A stretch of 64,000 nt of DNA from CAIWXH01 sp964555675 (GCA_964555675.1 CAZKTU010000007.1:1-64000); one strand, 5' to 3'. Numbered from the stretch's first letter, positions 16,059-24,608 are shown. Notes: a model not told the origin generated them from the sequence alone. Translations and numbers: made by a program.

Positions 16059-17150
16059 ATGACTAACCCAGACCTGACCGCCAAATACGAAGAGGAGCGC
16101 CTGCGCGCTCACGAGCAGTCGCAGATCGTCCACCTCCAGGGCCAGATCGACGAGCTACGTCGCCTGCTGAAGGACCAGACCAACAAGTATAACTGGGCCA
16201 TGGAGCAGGTGCGCAAGACCGAGGCGGCCGTCACGCAGATCCAGAGCCTCTTCGAGCGCCACGCCAACGAGGTGGCCCAGTCCGGCGAGGCGGTGCGCCG
16301 CGACGTGGTCGCCCTGCGCAAAGAGGTCGCCGGCGCCCTGGTCAAGATCGACGAGGGCGTGCGCCCCATCCGCGATATGCAGGCCCAGATCCAGCAGGTC
16401 GCCGAGGCCCGCAAGCAGGACCGTGACTATGTCGCCGGCTGGCTCGGCCGCATCGAGCAGGGCGAGCAGCAGCTCCTGACGCTCCAGGCCCAGATCAAGG
16501 AGCTCGACGACCGCCAGCGCCAGGTCTTGCTCCAGCTCGACCGCCTGCGCGAGGCCGATACGGTCGCCGTCCAGGAGGCGCGCCGGGTCGGCGACGAGCT
16601 GCAGGTCGAGAAGCAGAGCCTGCGCCGCCAGGCCGTCGAGGCCCAGCAGCTCGTCGCCGATGTGCGCAGCGTGCTCGAGCAGCACAACGCGCGCATCAGC
16701 CGCCTCGACGAGATCCGCCAGCATATCAACCTCTTCTCAGAGACTATCCCGGGACAGATCACCGAGCTGGCCGCCAAACTCCCCGATCTGGTCGCCGAGA
16801 TCAAGCGCGTCGAGCGCATCTCTACCGAGCGCTTCCTGATGAACCAGGAGCGCCTCGAGGACGTGCGCCAGCAGGCCGACGAGAAGATCGGCGGCCTCCA
16901 GGAGGCCGACGAGCAGCACCTGCGCCAGCTCACGGCCTGGCTCGAGCGGGTCGACGGTTACCTGCGCGAGCTCGAGCAGCGTCTCACCCGCTCGACCGGG
17001 CGCTTCGAGCAGATCCAGCAGACCCACATTGGCCGTATCGTCGAGCTCGAGCGCCGCGAGATGGACCAGCTCAACGGGCTCTTCGCCGCCATCCGCGATA
17101 TCACCGAGCGCACCAAGGCGGCGCAGATCGAGGCGGTGGGCGGAGAGTAG
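16059..17150 (+). CDS. long coiled-coil protein
   Basis: 363 residues, almost entirely charged heptad-type helix from residue 5 to 355, rich in Gln, Glu, Arg and Leu (EEERLRAHEQSQIVHLQGQIDELRRLL..., QVLLQLDRLREADTVAVQEARRV...). There is no signal peptide, membrane segment or enzymatic motif. It may be a cytoplasmic scaffold or filament, in the broad style of SMC-arm or bactofilin-associated proteins, but nothing identifies a family. It is the last gene of the run that begins with the deacetylase-like gene, 36 bases after hisA. It converges with the RNA methyltransferase gene with a 9-base gap. Confidence 0.8.
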   Translation: MTNPDLTAKYEEERLRAHEQSQIVHLQGQIDELRRLLKDQTNKYNWAMEQVRKTEAAVTQIQSLFERHANEVAQSGEAVRRDVVALRKEVAGALVKIDEGVRPIRDMQAQIQQVAEARKQDRDYVAGWLGRIEQGEQQLLTLQAQIKELDDRQRQVLLQLDRLREADTVAVQEARRVGDELQVEKQSLRRQAVEAQQLVADVRSVLEQHNARISRLDEIRQHINLFSETIPGQITELAAKLPDLVAEIKRVERISTERFLMNQERLEDVRQQADEKIGGLQEADEQHLRQLTAWLERVDGYLRELEQRLTRSTGRFEQIQQTHIGRIVELERREMDQLNGLFAAIRDITERTKAAQIEAVGGE

Positions 17151-17159
17151 CGCGAGCGC

Positions 17160-18239
17160 CTATGTCCGGCGCAGCAAGAAGATGCGCGGGTAGAGCCCGC
17201 CCAGGTCGACCCTGACGCTCTCCTCCAGGGACCAGGCCGGGCTCGCCGCCAGCAGGCGCTCCATCAGGCGCACCTCGTGCGAGAGCAGGGCGCAGCGGGC
17301 GCCCGGGCGGGCCACGCGGGCCGCCTCGGCCAGCAGCGCCGGGTAGAGCTCGAGGTTCTCGGCGTGAGAGCCGACCAGGTGCCCGAAGGGCAGGTCGGCC
17401 GTGATCGCGTCGACGCTCGCGTCGCGCAGCGGCAGGGAGCGCGCGTCCCAGTCCGTCAGCTCGACCCGCCCGGCCAGGCCGGCGGCCTCGAGGTTGGCCC
17501 GCGCGCAGGCGAGGGCGGTGGCGCTGATGTCGCAACCGACGACTCGCCGCGCCGAGCGGATCAGCAGCCGCTCGATCAGCAGCGTGCCCGAGCCGCAGCC
17601 GAGGTTGAGGTAGACATCGCCGTCGGCCGGGGCGCACATGGTCGCCATGGCGTGGGCCACGGGCCCGTTGAGGGCCCCCTCGAGGTTGCAGACCCGCCAG
17701 GCCCGCGTGGCCAGGGGGCGGGGCGAGAGGCGCGCCAGCAGCTCCCAGCTCGCGCCGTCGGCGGCGCGCCGCAGCCGCAGCAGCAGGTCGCCGTCCTCTT
17801 CGCCCACCGCCAGGCCCAGGCGCGCCGCCATGTCCTGCTTCAGCCGGTTGAGCACCGCCGACTCGGCCCCGGCGGCGCTGAGGTAGAGCGTACGATAGGC
17901 GCCCGCGGGGTGCAGGCGCATGGCCGTCTCGGCCAGGGCCAGGGCCGCCCGGAAGTGCTCGTCGCCGAGCAGGGCTTTGGGCCGGGGCACGGCGAAGCCC
18001 CGGGCCAGGTAGACCGAGGTGGCCGCGCGCAGGCCCAGCAGGGCGCGCAGCTCGCCGCTGTAGCGGATCGGGATGACGCCGGGCGCCTCGCCGGGCGCCA
18101 GTTGGACCGTACGGCCCATGCGGCGCAGCTCGGCGCGCGCGATCGGCTCGAGACCCTCGGGCGTGACCACCTCGATCCGGCGCGGCTCGGGGGCCTTTTG
18201 GGCCGGCTCGCTCCGGCCCTTCTTGGTATAATTCGGCAT
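17160..18239 (-). CDS. THUMP/Trm14-RlmL-like RNA methyltransferase
   Basis: 359 residues. The N-terminal half (VVTPEGLEPIARAELRRMGRTV and the RLSPRPLATRAWRV segment) resembles the ferredoxin/THUMP RNA-binding part of Trm14/RlmL proteins. The C-terminal half is a class I SAM methyltransferase: NLGCGSGTLLIERLL (SAM loop), VVGCDISATALACARANLEAAGL, and the catalytic ADLPFGH motif, the (D/N)LPFG variant found in guanine-N2 methyltransferases. It probably makes m2G in tRNA or rRNA. The start at 18239 lies within a divergent extended -10 box for the next gene, so the two promoters overlap. Confidence 0.8.
   Translation of the reverse strand: MPNYTKKGRSEPAQKAPEPRRIEVVTPEGLEPIARAELRRMGRTVQLAPGEAPGVIPIRYSGELRALLGLRAATSVYLARGFAVPRPKALLGDEHFRAALALAETAMRLHPAGAYRTLYLSAAGAESAVLNRLKQDMAARLGLAVGEEDGDLLLRLRRAADGASWELLARLSPRPLATRAWRVCNLEGALNGPVAHAMATMCAPADGDVYLNLGCGSGTLLIERLLIRSARRVVGCDISATALACARANLEAAGLAGRVELTDWDARSLPLRDASVDAITADLPFGHLVGSHAENLELYPALLAEAARVARPGARCALLSHEVRLMERLLAASPAWSLEESVRVDLGGLYPRIFLLRRT
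18224..18232 (+). promoter_or_regulatory. extended -10 promoter TGG-TATAAT
   Basis: Perfect TGnTATAAT inside the first codons of the divergent methyltransferase gene. Leader of about 50 bases to the ATG at 18291. Confidence 0.6.
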
Positions 18240-18290
18240 GGCTTCCGTCTATTAGCTGAAGGGCCGGCGCCACTGCGCCGCGAAAAGGCT

Positions 18291-19583
18291 ATGAGCGAAC
18301 AGCGCTTCTCCCTTGGGGTGAGCTACTGGCCGCGGCGGCGACGCCAGGCCGAGGCGCCCCTCTGCGCCTGGGGCGAGGCCGACCTGGGCGCCCTGCGCTC
18401 CGAGCTGGAGCATATTGCCGACCTCGGCTTCGACACGGTGCGCCTCGAGCTGCCATGGGCCGACGCCATGGCCGGCACCAGGGTCAACATCGCGGCTCTG
18501 CGCAGCCTCGAGCGGGCCCTCGACTTCGCCCACGATTTTCGGCTGCGGGCCGTCGTGGCCACCCTCGGCGGCAGCCTCGGGGGCGCCCTGAGCCTCCCCG
18601 AGTGGGCGGTCGGCTACAGGCTGCCCGGCGACGCCGAGCGCGCGCGCCGCCTGGGGCCGCCGGTCGTGGTCGTGTCCGAGGAGCAGCCGCCCATCCTCGC
18701 CGGCGAGCGCTACCTGCGCGAGCCGGCCCGCGACCTCTACGGCGAGCCCGAGATCCTGGGGGCCCAGCGCCTCTTGCTGCGCGAGGCCGTGGGCAACTTC
18801 GGCGCGCACCCCGCGGTCGAAGCCTGGCAGTTCGGCGCCGACCTCGAGCGGGCCCGCCGCCCGGCCTCGGCCCGCGCCGCGGCCGCCTGGTGGTCGGATC
18901 TGACCGAGGCCGCCCGCGACCACGGCGCAAGCGCGGTGGTTGGGGTGGTGAGCCCCCTTGGCCTGAGCCGCGCCGAGGCGCTGCGCCCCGCCGCCCTCGC
19001 CGCCGGCGGGGGGCGTCTGGCCGTCTCGGCGGCGCCGCTGCCGCCCCTGCTGCCGGGGCGCGGCGACGGGCCGCGCGCGGCGAGCTTCCTCCACGCCCTC
19101 GTCGCGGGGCTGCTCCACGCCGACACGGGGCGCCACGCGCCCGTGATCGTCGCCGATCTGGGCCGGCCCACGGCGGCGGCCGGCGCGAGCGGCGAGGTAG
19201 TCACCGAGCTCTTCGGCCGCCCGGCGACCCTGGCCCTGGCCGAGGAGGAGGCTCAGGCGACCCTGGTCGAGGAGGCCCTGGCCAGCCTGCACCGCGAGGG
19301 GGCGGGCGGGGTCTGGCTGGCCCGCTACGCCGATGTCGCCCCCGAGCTCTGGCGCATCGCCCCCGCCGACCGCTCGTGGTGGGCGCGCACGCCTGGCATC
19401 GTCGCCCCCGACGGCCGCGAGAAACCCGCCGCCGCCGCCGTGCGAGCCTTCGCTCGTCGCCTGCGCGCCGGGGCGTTGCCCGCGCCGGTGGGGCCGCCGG
19501 CCCTGCCGCTCGACCCCGAGCGCTACTGGCGCAACCCCGCCGCGGCGCTGCGCGAGCTGTGGGAGGATTGGCATAAGCTCTAA
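18291..19583 (+). CDS. GH42/GH5-like barrel protein with altered active site
   Basis: 430 residues, no signal peptide. The start SLGVSYWPRR and IADLGFDTVRLELPW are the opening of clan-A barrels of the beta-galactosidase/mannanase type (compare GVNYWPR and LGxDxVRxFxxW). In active relatives a strand reads WDLGNE, with the acid/base Glu. Here it is AWQFGADLERA (near residue 178). The nucleophile strand usually reads xEFGxPT; here it is VADLGRPT (near residue 283). Both catalytic Glu appear to be replaced, suggesting a pseudo-glycosidase. It ends LWEDWHKL. Its stop overlaps the trmD stop by 4 bases (CTAA). Confidence 0.65.
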   Translation: MSEQRFSLGVSYWPRRRRQAEAPLCAWGEADLGALRSELEHIADLGFDTVRLELPWADAMAGTRVNIAALRSLERALDFAHDFRLRAVVATLGGSLGGALSLPEWAVGYRLPGDAERARRLGPPVVVVSEEQPPILAGERYLREPARDLYGEPEILGAQRLLLREAVGNFGAHPAVEAWQFGADLERARRPASARAAAAWWSDLTEAARDHGASAVVGVVSPLGLSRAEALRPAALAAGGGRLAVSAAPLPPLLPGRGDGPRAASFLHALVAGLLHADTGRHAPVIVADLGRPTAAAGASGEVVTELFGRPATLALAEEEAQATLVEEALASLHREGAGGVWLARYADVAPELWRIAPADRSWWARTPGIVAPDGREKPAAAAVRAFARRLRAGALPAPVGPPALPLDPERYWRNPAAALRELWEDWHKL

Positions 19584-20323
19584 CTCGGCTCCCAGCCGAG
19601 GTCCGCCAGGTAGAGCAGGTCATCCCGGCTCAGCAGGCCCTCGGCCCTGGCCCTCGCCAGCAGGTCGGGGCGGCGGGCCAGGGTGCGGCGCAGGCGTTCG
19701 CGGCGGCGCCAGCGGTCAACCTCGCCGTGGTGGCCCGAGACCAGCACAGGCGGCACGGCGCGGCCCTCCCAGATGGCGGGGCGGGTGTAGTGGGGGTACT
19801 CGAGCAGGCCGTCGCTGTGGCTCTCCTCGGCGGTCGAGGCGGCGTCGATCACCCCCGGCACCAGGCGCGCCACGGCGTCGACGATGACCATGGCCGCCAG
19901 CTCGCCGCCGGTGAGCACATAGTCGCCGATGCTCAGCTCGCGGGTGATCAGGGTCTCGCGCACCCGCTCGTCGAGGCCCTCGTAGTGGCCGCAGACGAGG
20001 ATGATGCGCTGCTCCTGGGCCAGCTCGTGGGCGATGGCCTGGCTGAAGCTCTCGCCGTCGGGCGACATCAGGATGACGGGCGCGCCCGAGTCGCCGGCGA
20101 CCGCCCTGATCGAGGCCGCCAGGGGCGCGGCCTTCATCACCATGCCCGCGCCGCCGCCGTAGGGAGCGTCGTCGGCGGTGCGGTGCTTGTCGAGGGCCCA
20201 GTCGCGGATGTTATGCAGGCCCACGGCGATGTGGCCGGCCTGCTGGGCCCGCTTGAGGATGCTCTCGCTCAGGGGGCCGGCGAACATCGCCGGGAAGAGG
20301 GTCAGAATGTCGAAGCTGAGCAT
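19580..20323 (-). CDS. trmD: tRNA (guanine-37-N1)-methyltransferase
   Basis: 247 residues, normal TrmD length. TrmD places m1G37 next to anticodons such as GGG/TGG, preventing frameshifts. The SPOUT knot landmarks are clear: FDILTLFPAMF, DDAPYGGGAGMVMK, VCGHYEGLDERV, SIGDYVLTGGELAAMVIVDAVARLVPGV and the LEYPHYTRP segment. The start codon abuts the stop of the upstream hydrolase gene directly, so it is probably translated from the same message. The tRNA-Pro(TGG) in this window, with G37, is a likely substrate. Confidence 0.96.
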   Translation of the reverse strand: MLSFDILTLFPAMFAGPLSESILKRAQQAGHIAVGLHNIRDWALDKHRTADDAPYGGGAGMVMKAAPLAASIRAVAGDSGAPVILMSPDGESFSQAIAHELAQEQRIILVCGHYEGLDERVRETLITRELSIGDYVLTGGELAAMVIVDAVARLVPGVIDAASTAEESHSDGLLEYPHYTRPAIWEGRAVPPVLVSGHHGEVDRWRRRERLRRTLARRPDLLARARAEGLLSRDDLLYLADLGWEPS

Positions 20324-21235
20324 CTATCCCTCGAGACTGCCGAGGTACTGCTCGAAGAAGGCCGTCACGCGCCGGCAGTAGGCGGGCCGGTCGAGGAAGT
20401 AGCCGCCGCAGTGCTCGACCCCGGGCACGACCCACAGCTCGCGGGGCTCGCCGGCGGCCGCGAAGAGCCTGTGGGCGTGCTCGACCGGGACGGTGGTGTC
20501 GCCCTCGCCGTGGACGATCAGCACGGGGCGCGGCGCGATCTGGCCGATCACGTCGATCGGCCGGGCGTGGCTGAAGCGGTAGCCGTGGCGGCGGCGGACC
20601 ACCTCGTCGGCGGCCAGGACCAGGATCTCGGGCGGGATGCGCAGCACGCTGCGCACGCCGTGGGCCACCACGTCGCGGCCCGAGGTGAAGGCGCTGTCGG
20701 CGACCACGGCGGCAATGCCGGGGTCCTCGGCGGCGGCCAGGAGCGAGACGGCCGCGCCCATCGAGAAGCCGACCACGCCGACGCGACGCCCGGGCTCGCG
20801 CCCGCGGGCGAAGGCCACGGCCGCGCGCAGGTCGTCGACCTCGCGGCTGACCAGAGTCTGTGGCCAGGGGTCCGACTCGCCGCGGCCGCGGAAGTCGAAG
20901 ACCAGCACGCTGTAGCCGGCCTTCCACAGATTGGTGCCGATGCCGAGCATGTCGTCCTTGCGCCCGCCGTGGCCGTGGCAGCCGATCACAACGCCCCGCG
21001 CGCGCTCCTGGGGCAGCCACCAGCCGCTCAGGCGCAGGCCGTCGCCGGCGCTGAAGCTGACCGCCTCGAAGGGCACCCCGAGCTCCCAGGGCGTGAAGGT
21101 ATACTCGTACCTGAAGTCGCGGCGCGGCTCGGGGCTGACGCGGGTGCTGACATACCAGGCGACGCCGAGGGCGCCGCCGAGGGCGCCGAGGGCGCCGCTG
21201 ATCGTCAGAGAGAGGAGCGGGGTTCGCCGGGTCAT
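20324..21235 (-). CDS. membrane-anchored alpha/beta hydrolase
   Basis: 303 residues. One N-terminal membrane helix (residues 7-29), then a typical serine-hydrolase fold: GCHGHGGRKDDM (oxyanion region), the nucleophile elbow GFSMGAAVSLL, an acid in HGEGDTTVPVEH and the catalytic His in VPGVEHCGGY. Similar to the YqkD/FrsA-like 'alpha/beta hydrolase of unknown substrate' group. The start at 21235 is preferred, with a -10 box (TACAAT, 21278-21273) 38 bases upstream that excludes the longer frame. It is followed without a gap by trmD. Confidence 0.8.
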   Translation of the reverse strand: MTRRTPLLSLTISGALGALGGALGVAWYVSTRVSPEPRRDFRYEYTFTPWELGVPFEAVSFSAGDGLRLSGWWLPQERARGVVIGCHGHGGRKDDMLGIGTNLWKAGYSVLVFDFRGRGESDPWPQTLVSREVDDLRAAVAFARGREPGRRVGVVGFSMGAAVSLLAAAEDPGIAAVVADSAFTSGRDVVAHGVRSVLRIPPEILVLAADEVVRRRHGYRFSHARPIDVIGQIAPRPVLIVHGEGDTTVPVEHAHRLFAAAGEPRELWVVPGVEHCGGYFLDRPAYCRRVTAFFEQYLGSLEG

Positions 21236-21272
21236 AGGCCTGCCTGGTTGCGTGGTTCGCCACACCAGGGGC

Positions 21273-21281
21273 ATTGTACCC
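21273..21281 (-). promoter_or_regulatory. -10 element GGG-TACAAT
   Basis: Minus-strand TACAAT (21278-21273) preceded by GGG; transcription start near 21266, about 30 bases before the hydrolase ATG. Confidence 0.45.
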
Positions 21282-21296
21282 GAAATTCTCGCCCGG

Positions 21297-21899
21297 CTAT
21301 GCCGCCTCGGGCGAGGTGAAGGGGAAGTAGGGCGTCGCGTCGGTCAGTTGCACGTCCATCTCGTAGAGCCCGGCGCTGTAGTGCCCCTTGTAGGGCACCC
21401 CGAGGCCCTGGACGAGGGCGATCATGCCGCTGTTATCGGCGTGGGTGAGCAGGACCATATGGCGCAGACCGTGGGCCAGGGCCACCTGCACCAGCAGGTC
21501 GAAGAGCTGCCGCCCGATGCCGACCCCCTGAAAGTCGTCGCGGATGACGATCGAGCCCTCGCAGGCCTCCTCGCGGTTGGCCAGGCAGGTGTAGCGGGCG
21601 ACGGCCACGGCCTCCTCGCGGCCCTCCTCGCTAATGACCCCGACCAGGGCCGTCTCCATCGCCGGGTCGATCGTCGCCAGGCGCGCGGCCTCGCGATGCA
21701 CGCGCTCCTCCTCGAGGTTGTCGAGGGGCACGAAGAAGCGGCGGTAGCGCGTCTCGGACGAGAGCCTGAAGAACATGCGCTCGAGCAGATCGGCATCCTG
21801 TTGGCGCATGTGCCGCACGCGCACCTGCCGCCCGTCGCGCGTCGCGAGGGTGACGACCGCGCCGAGGTTCGGCTGATTGGGGAGGATGATCTGGCCCAT
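21297..21899 (-). CDS. GNAT-family acetyltransferase
   Basis: 200 residues. The GNAT core is seen in VRHMRQQDADLLERMFFRLSSETRYRRFF, the acetyl-CoA loop IRDDFQGVGIGRQLFDLL (Q/R-x-x-G-x-G/A variant) and the NSGMIALVQGLGV strand-helix. The first half resembles the acyltransferase domain that accompanies Pat-type protein acetyltransferases (LSSETRYRRFF), but no CoA-binding/ATP-grasp part or cNMP domain is present. Substrate unknown; a deacetylase-like gene 7 kb away is a possible but unproven counterpart. The start at 21899 (MGQIILPNQPN) has AGAGAG before it and an extended -10 at 21975. Confidence 0.8.
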   Translation of the reverse strand: MGQIILPNQPNLGAVVTLATRDGRQVRVRHMRQQDADLLERMFFRLSSETRYRRFFVPLDNLEEERVHREAARLATIDPAMETALVGVISEEGREEAVAVARYTCLANREEACEGSIVIRDDFQGVGIGRQLFDLLVQVALAHGLRHMVLLTHADNSGMIALVQGLGVPYKGHYSAGLYEMDVQLTDATPYFPFTSPEAA

Positions 21900-21966
21900 T
21901 GCGAAGCTCTCTCCAGGCAGCCGGCCGGCCCCGCGCCGCACGCTGCGTCATAACTCCATGTGGTAC

Positions 21967-21975
21967 ATTGTAGCA
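21967..21975 (-). promoter_or_regulatory. extended -10 promoter TGC-TACAAT
   Basis: Minus-strand TGCTACAAT (21975-21967) upstream of the GNAT gene. A weaker TGCTAGATA (21978-21986, plus strand) faces miaA. Confidence 0.5.
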
Positions 21976-22009
21976 TGTGCTAGATACGGCTTTGGGTTGA
22001 GGAATCGCC

Positions 22010-22924
22010 GTGGACCGCGAGCCGCGCGTTACGCTTACAGCAATAGTCGGGCCAACCGCCGTCGGCAAGACCGCCCTCGCCGTGGCCATGGCCGCCCGCA
22101 TCGGCGGCGAGATTGTCTCGGCCGACTCGCGCCAGATCTATCGCCACATGAACATCGGCACGGCCAAGCCCACCCCCGCCGAGCGGGCCGCCGCCCCGCA
22201 CCATCTGATCGACATCCGCGACCCCGACGAGGAGTTCTCGCTGGCCGCCTACCAGGAGCTAGCCCTGACCGCGATCGGCGAGATCGCCGCGCGCGGGCGC
22301 GCCCCCCTCCTGGTCGGCGGCACAGGTCAGTATCTGGCCGCCCTGCTCGAGGGCTGGCAGATCCCGCGGGTCGCGCCCCAGCCCGAGCTACGAGCGGCCC
22401 TCGAGCGCGAGGCGGCCGACCTCGGCTCGGCGGCCCTCCACGCGCGCCTGGCCGCCCTCGACCCCGCGGCCGCGGCCCAGATCCCGCCCACGAATGTGCG
22501 CCGCGTCATTCGCGCCCTCGAGGTCCACGCCGTCACCGGCGAGCCGATCTCGGCGCAGCAGACCCGCGTGCCGCCCCCCTTCGCGGTGCGCACGATCTAC
22601 CTCACTCGGCCGCGCGACGCCCTCTACGCTCGCGCCGACGCCCGCGTCGAGGCCATGCTGGCCGAGGGCCTGCTCGCCGAGGTGGTCGCCCTGCTCGCGC
22701 GGGGCTACGGCTGGGAGCTGCCGGCGATGTCGAGTCTCGGCTACCCCCAGCTACGGCCCTACCTTGAGGGGGGCGCCAGTCTGGAGGCCTGTGTCGAGCG
22801 CCTGAAGTTCGACACCCACAGCTTTATCAGGCGTCAGGGGTCCTGGTTCCGCCGCCTGCCCAACCTCGAGGTCTGGACGCCCGAGCACCCCGCGTGGCAG
22901 GCCCTGGAGGGCGGGGCGCGCTAG
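22010..22924 (+). CDS. miaA: tRNA dimethylallyltransferase
   Basis: 304 residues, GTG start with GAGGAA five bases upstream. MiaA transfers a dimethylallyl group to A37 of tRNAs reading UNN codons. The P-loop is GPTAVGKT (about residues 14-21). SADSRQIYRHMNIGTAKP is the substrate loop, HHLIDIRDPDEEFS the family signature, and DTHSFIRRQGSWFRR the tRNA-contacting end. All are well conserved. Its stop overlaps that of the convergent RDD gene by 4 bases (CTAG). Confidence 0.96.
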   Translation: MDREPRVTLTAIVGPTAVGKTALAVAMAARIGGEIVSADSRQIYRHMNIGTAKPTPAERAAAPHHLIDIRDPDEEFSLAAYQELALTAIGEIAARGRAPLLVGGTGQYLAALLEGWQIPRVAPQPELRAALEREAADLGSAALHARLAALDPAAAAQIPPTNVRRVIRALEVHAVTGEPISAQQTRVPPPFAVRTIYLTRPRDALYARADARVEAMLAEGLLAEVVALLARGYGWELPAMSSLGYPQLRPYLEGGASLEACVERLKFDTHSFIRRQGSWFRRLPNLEVWTPEHPAWQALEGGAR

Positions 22925-23730
22925 TGGCTGGGGGCGTCCGGGCTCTGCGGCTGCTCTGCGTGGAAGACCCGGTACTCGCGCACGAAGTGCTCGACGAAGC
23001 GCTCGGGGTCGCCGCCCTCGGGCAGTGCGAGGCGCGCGCGCAGCCCTGCGGCGAGCTGCTGGGCGAGGGCGGCGCGCGGCTCGGCCCGCAGGCCGTCGCG
23101 GCGGCGCAGGAACGCCTCGGCCAGGGCGTAGTCGGCGGGGCGGGCCAGGTGCAGGTTGGGCAGCAGGGGGGCCGCGGGGGCGTCGGGGGCCCGGGGCGGC
23201 ACGGGAGCCGGGGCGATGCCGCTGGCCAGCTGCTCGAGGGTGAGGGCGCCCCCCTCGCGCACCACCAGGGTGCCGGCGGCCAGGTCGCCGAGGCGGCGCG
23301 AGCGCCGGTCGGCGAACATGACCAGCACGCCGAGGCCGTAGAGGAAGGGCAGGAAGTCGACCACGCGGATCAGGTTGCGGATGGCCGAGGCGCTGAAGTC
23401 GAGCGGGCGGCCGCCCTCGCGGATGACCCGCAGCCCCAGCAGGCGCCGGCCCGGGCTCTGCCCTGACCAGAGCAGGTCGAAGGCCAGGTAGTAGCCCCAG
23501 AGCAGGGCGAAGGCGCCGATGGCCCAGGCCGCCAGGAAGAGCGTGTCGAGCGCCTCGGCGATGCCCCCGGTCGCCGCGGCCGCCGCGATGATCAGCGCGC
23601 CCAGGCCGGCCTGCAGCAGCAGGATGAGCAGCGTGTCGACGGTGGCCGCCAGGCAGCGCGAGCCGAGGCCCGCGACCGCATAGTCGATCGTCACCACCTC
23701 GGGCGTCTCGACGGAGTACAGGTCGCTCAT
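22921..23730 (-). CDS. RDD-family membrane protein
   Basis: 269 residues. The RDD domain (about residues 10-150) has the Arg-Asp pattern in GLGSRCLAATVDTLLILLL and SGQSPGRRLLGLRVIREGG, with four to five membrane helices and the RRLGDLAAGTLVV ending typical of the family. The last 85 residues (PAPVPPRAPDAPAAPLLPN onward) are a soluble helical tail. RDD proteins are of mostly unknown function; some are Na+/H+ exchangers. The start at 23730 follows CGGGG; an in-frame ATG at 23745 is the alternative. Confidence 0.82.
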   Translation of the reverse strand: MSDLYSVETPEVVTIDYAVAGLGSRCLAATVDTLLILLLQAGLGALIIAAAAATGGIAEALDTLFLAAWAIGAFALLWGYYLAFDLLWSGQSPGRRLLGLRVIREGGRPLDFSASAIRNLIRVVDFLPFLYGLGVLVMFADRRSRRLGDLAAGTLVVREGGALTLEQLASGIAPAPVPPRAPDAPAAPLLPNLHLARPADYALAEAFLRRRDGLRAEPRAALAQQLAAGLRARLALPEGGDPERFVEHFVREYRVFHAEQPQSPDAPSH

Positions 23731-23785
23731 CTGCCCCGAGGCCATGTCGAAGCAGGGCCGGCCAGGGCGGCGCTCGGCCGGGATA

Positions 23786-23811
23786 CAGCCTTCATCGATC
23801 AGCCTTCATCG
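23786..23811. repeat. two direct 12-bp repeats in phase
   Basis: CAGCCTTCATCG occurs at 23786-23797 and 23800-23811, a 14-base period, in the leader of the RDD gene. It may be a paired regulator site. Confidence 0.4.
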
Positions 23812-23816
23812 TCGCC

Positions 23817-24491
23817 CTACAGGGCTGGGCGCTCGGCGTCGTCGGGCGGGGCCGAGATCAGGTCGGGCTCGTGGGTCGCCTCGAGGTGATCCATGTCGTT
23901 GACCCGCAGCGTCTCCCAGCTGCTCGAGCTGATCCGTAGCACGCTGATCGAGGTGTTGCCGATATGGGGGAAGCGCTTGAAGCCATCACCCTGGTAGCTC
24001 TCGGCGTGGGCGAGCAGCATGCGGATGCAGCCGCCGTGGGTGACGAGGGCGAGCGTATTGCCGCCGTGGAGCTTGGCGATGGCGTCGACGGCCTCGACGA
24101 CGCGCTTGCGCAGGGCGCTGAGCGACTCGCCGCCGCCGCGGGGGATGTCCTGGCCCCGCTCGAGCAGGGCGATCTCGGTGGGGTGGGTCGCCTTAATCTC
24201 GTCGTAGGTCAGCCCGCTCCAGGTGCCGAGGTCGATCTCGCGCAGGTTGGGCAGCAGCTGCACGGCCACCTTGACGGCGGCCCCGATCTCCCAGGCGGTC
24301 TGATAGGCGCGGGCGAGGTCGCTGCTATAGATCGCGTCGAACCGCGGCCCCTCGGCGGCGAGGCGTTGGGCGACCAGCCTGGCCTGGCGGTGCCCGAGCT
24401 CGTTGAGCGGCACGTCGGCGTGGCCCTGCCAGCGCCCGGCGAGATTCCAGTCGGTCTCGCCGTGACGGATAAGATAGACGGTGGTGGTCAT
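23817..24491 (-). CDS. histidine-phosphatase-family protein
   Basis: 224 residues. The catalytic LIRHGETDWN (phospho-His at residue 9), SSDLARAYQTA (second Arg), LREIDLGTWSGLTYDEI and VTHGGCIRMLL (second His) are all present, as in phosphoglycerate-mutase-like phosphatases and the CobC alpha-ribazole phosphatase group. No cobalamin genes are nearby, so I do not assign CobC. The C-terminal ~35 residues are polar. An extended -10 (TGGTATGAT) lies about 50 bases upstream and AGGGGC before the ATG. Confidence 0.88.
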   Translation of the reverse strand: MTTTVYLIRHGETDWNLAGRWQGHADVPLNELGHRQARLVAQRLAAEGPRFDAIYSSDLARAYQTAWEIGAAVKVAVQLLPNLREIDLGTWSGLTYDEIKATHPTEIALLERGQDIPRGGGESLSALRKRVVEAVDAIAKLHGGNTLALVTHGGCIRMLLAHAESYQGDGFKRFPHIGNTSISVLRISSSSWETLRVNDMDHLEATHEPDLISAPPDDAERPAL

Positions 24492-24539
24492 TGCAGTGCC
24501 CCTGATGAGATCCTTGCGCTGGCGCGCCTCCTACCCGGC

Positions 24540-24548
24540 ATCATACCA
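24540..24548 (-). promoter_or_regulatory. extended -10 promoter TGG-TATGAT
   Basis: Minus strand 24548-24540, upstream of the histidine phosphatase gene. It is divergent from the TTGACA promoter at 24580. Confidence 0.45.
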
Positions 24549-24579
24549 TAGGATGCAAACGCGACCCCTGGCCCGCGGG

Positions 24580-24608
24580 TTGACAGGGCCGTGCTGCGGG
24601 GCTAGGAT
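24580..24608 (+). promoter_or_regulatory. consensus promoter for amidohydrolase gene
   Basis: TTGACA (24580-24585), 17-base spacer, TAGGAT (24603-24608); transcription start near 24615. Confidence 0.65.

Noticed and set aside
23817..24491. Assignment of the histidine phosphatase as CobC
   Set aside because: No cobalamin genes in the window and the family is too broad in function.
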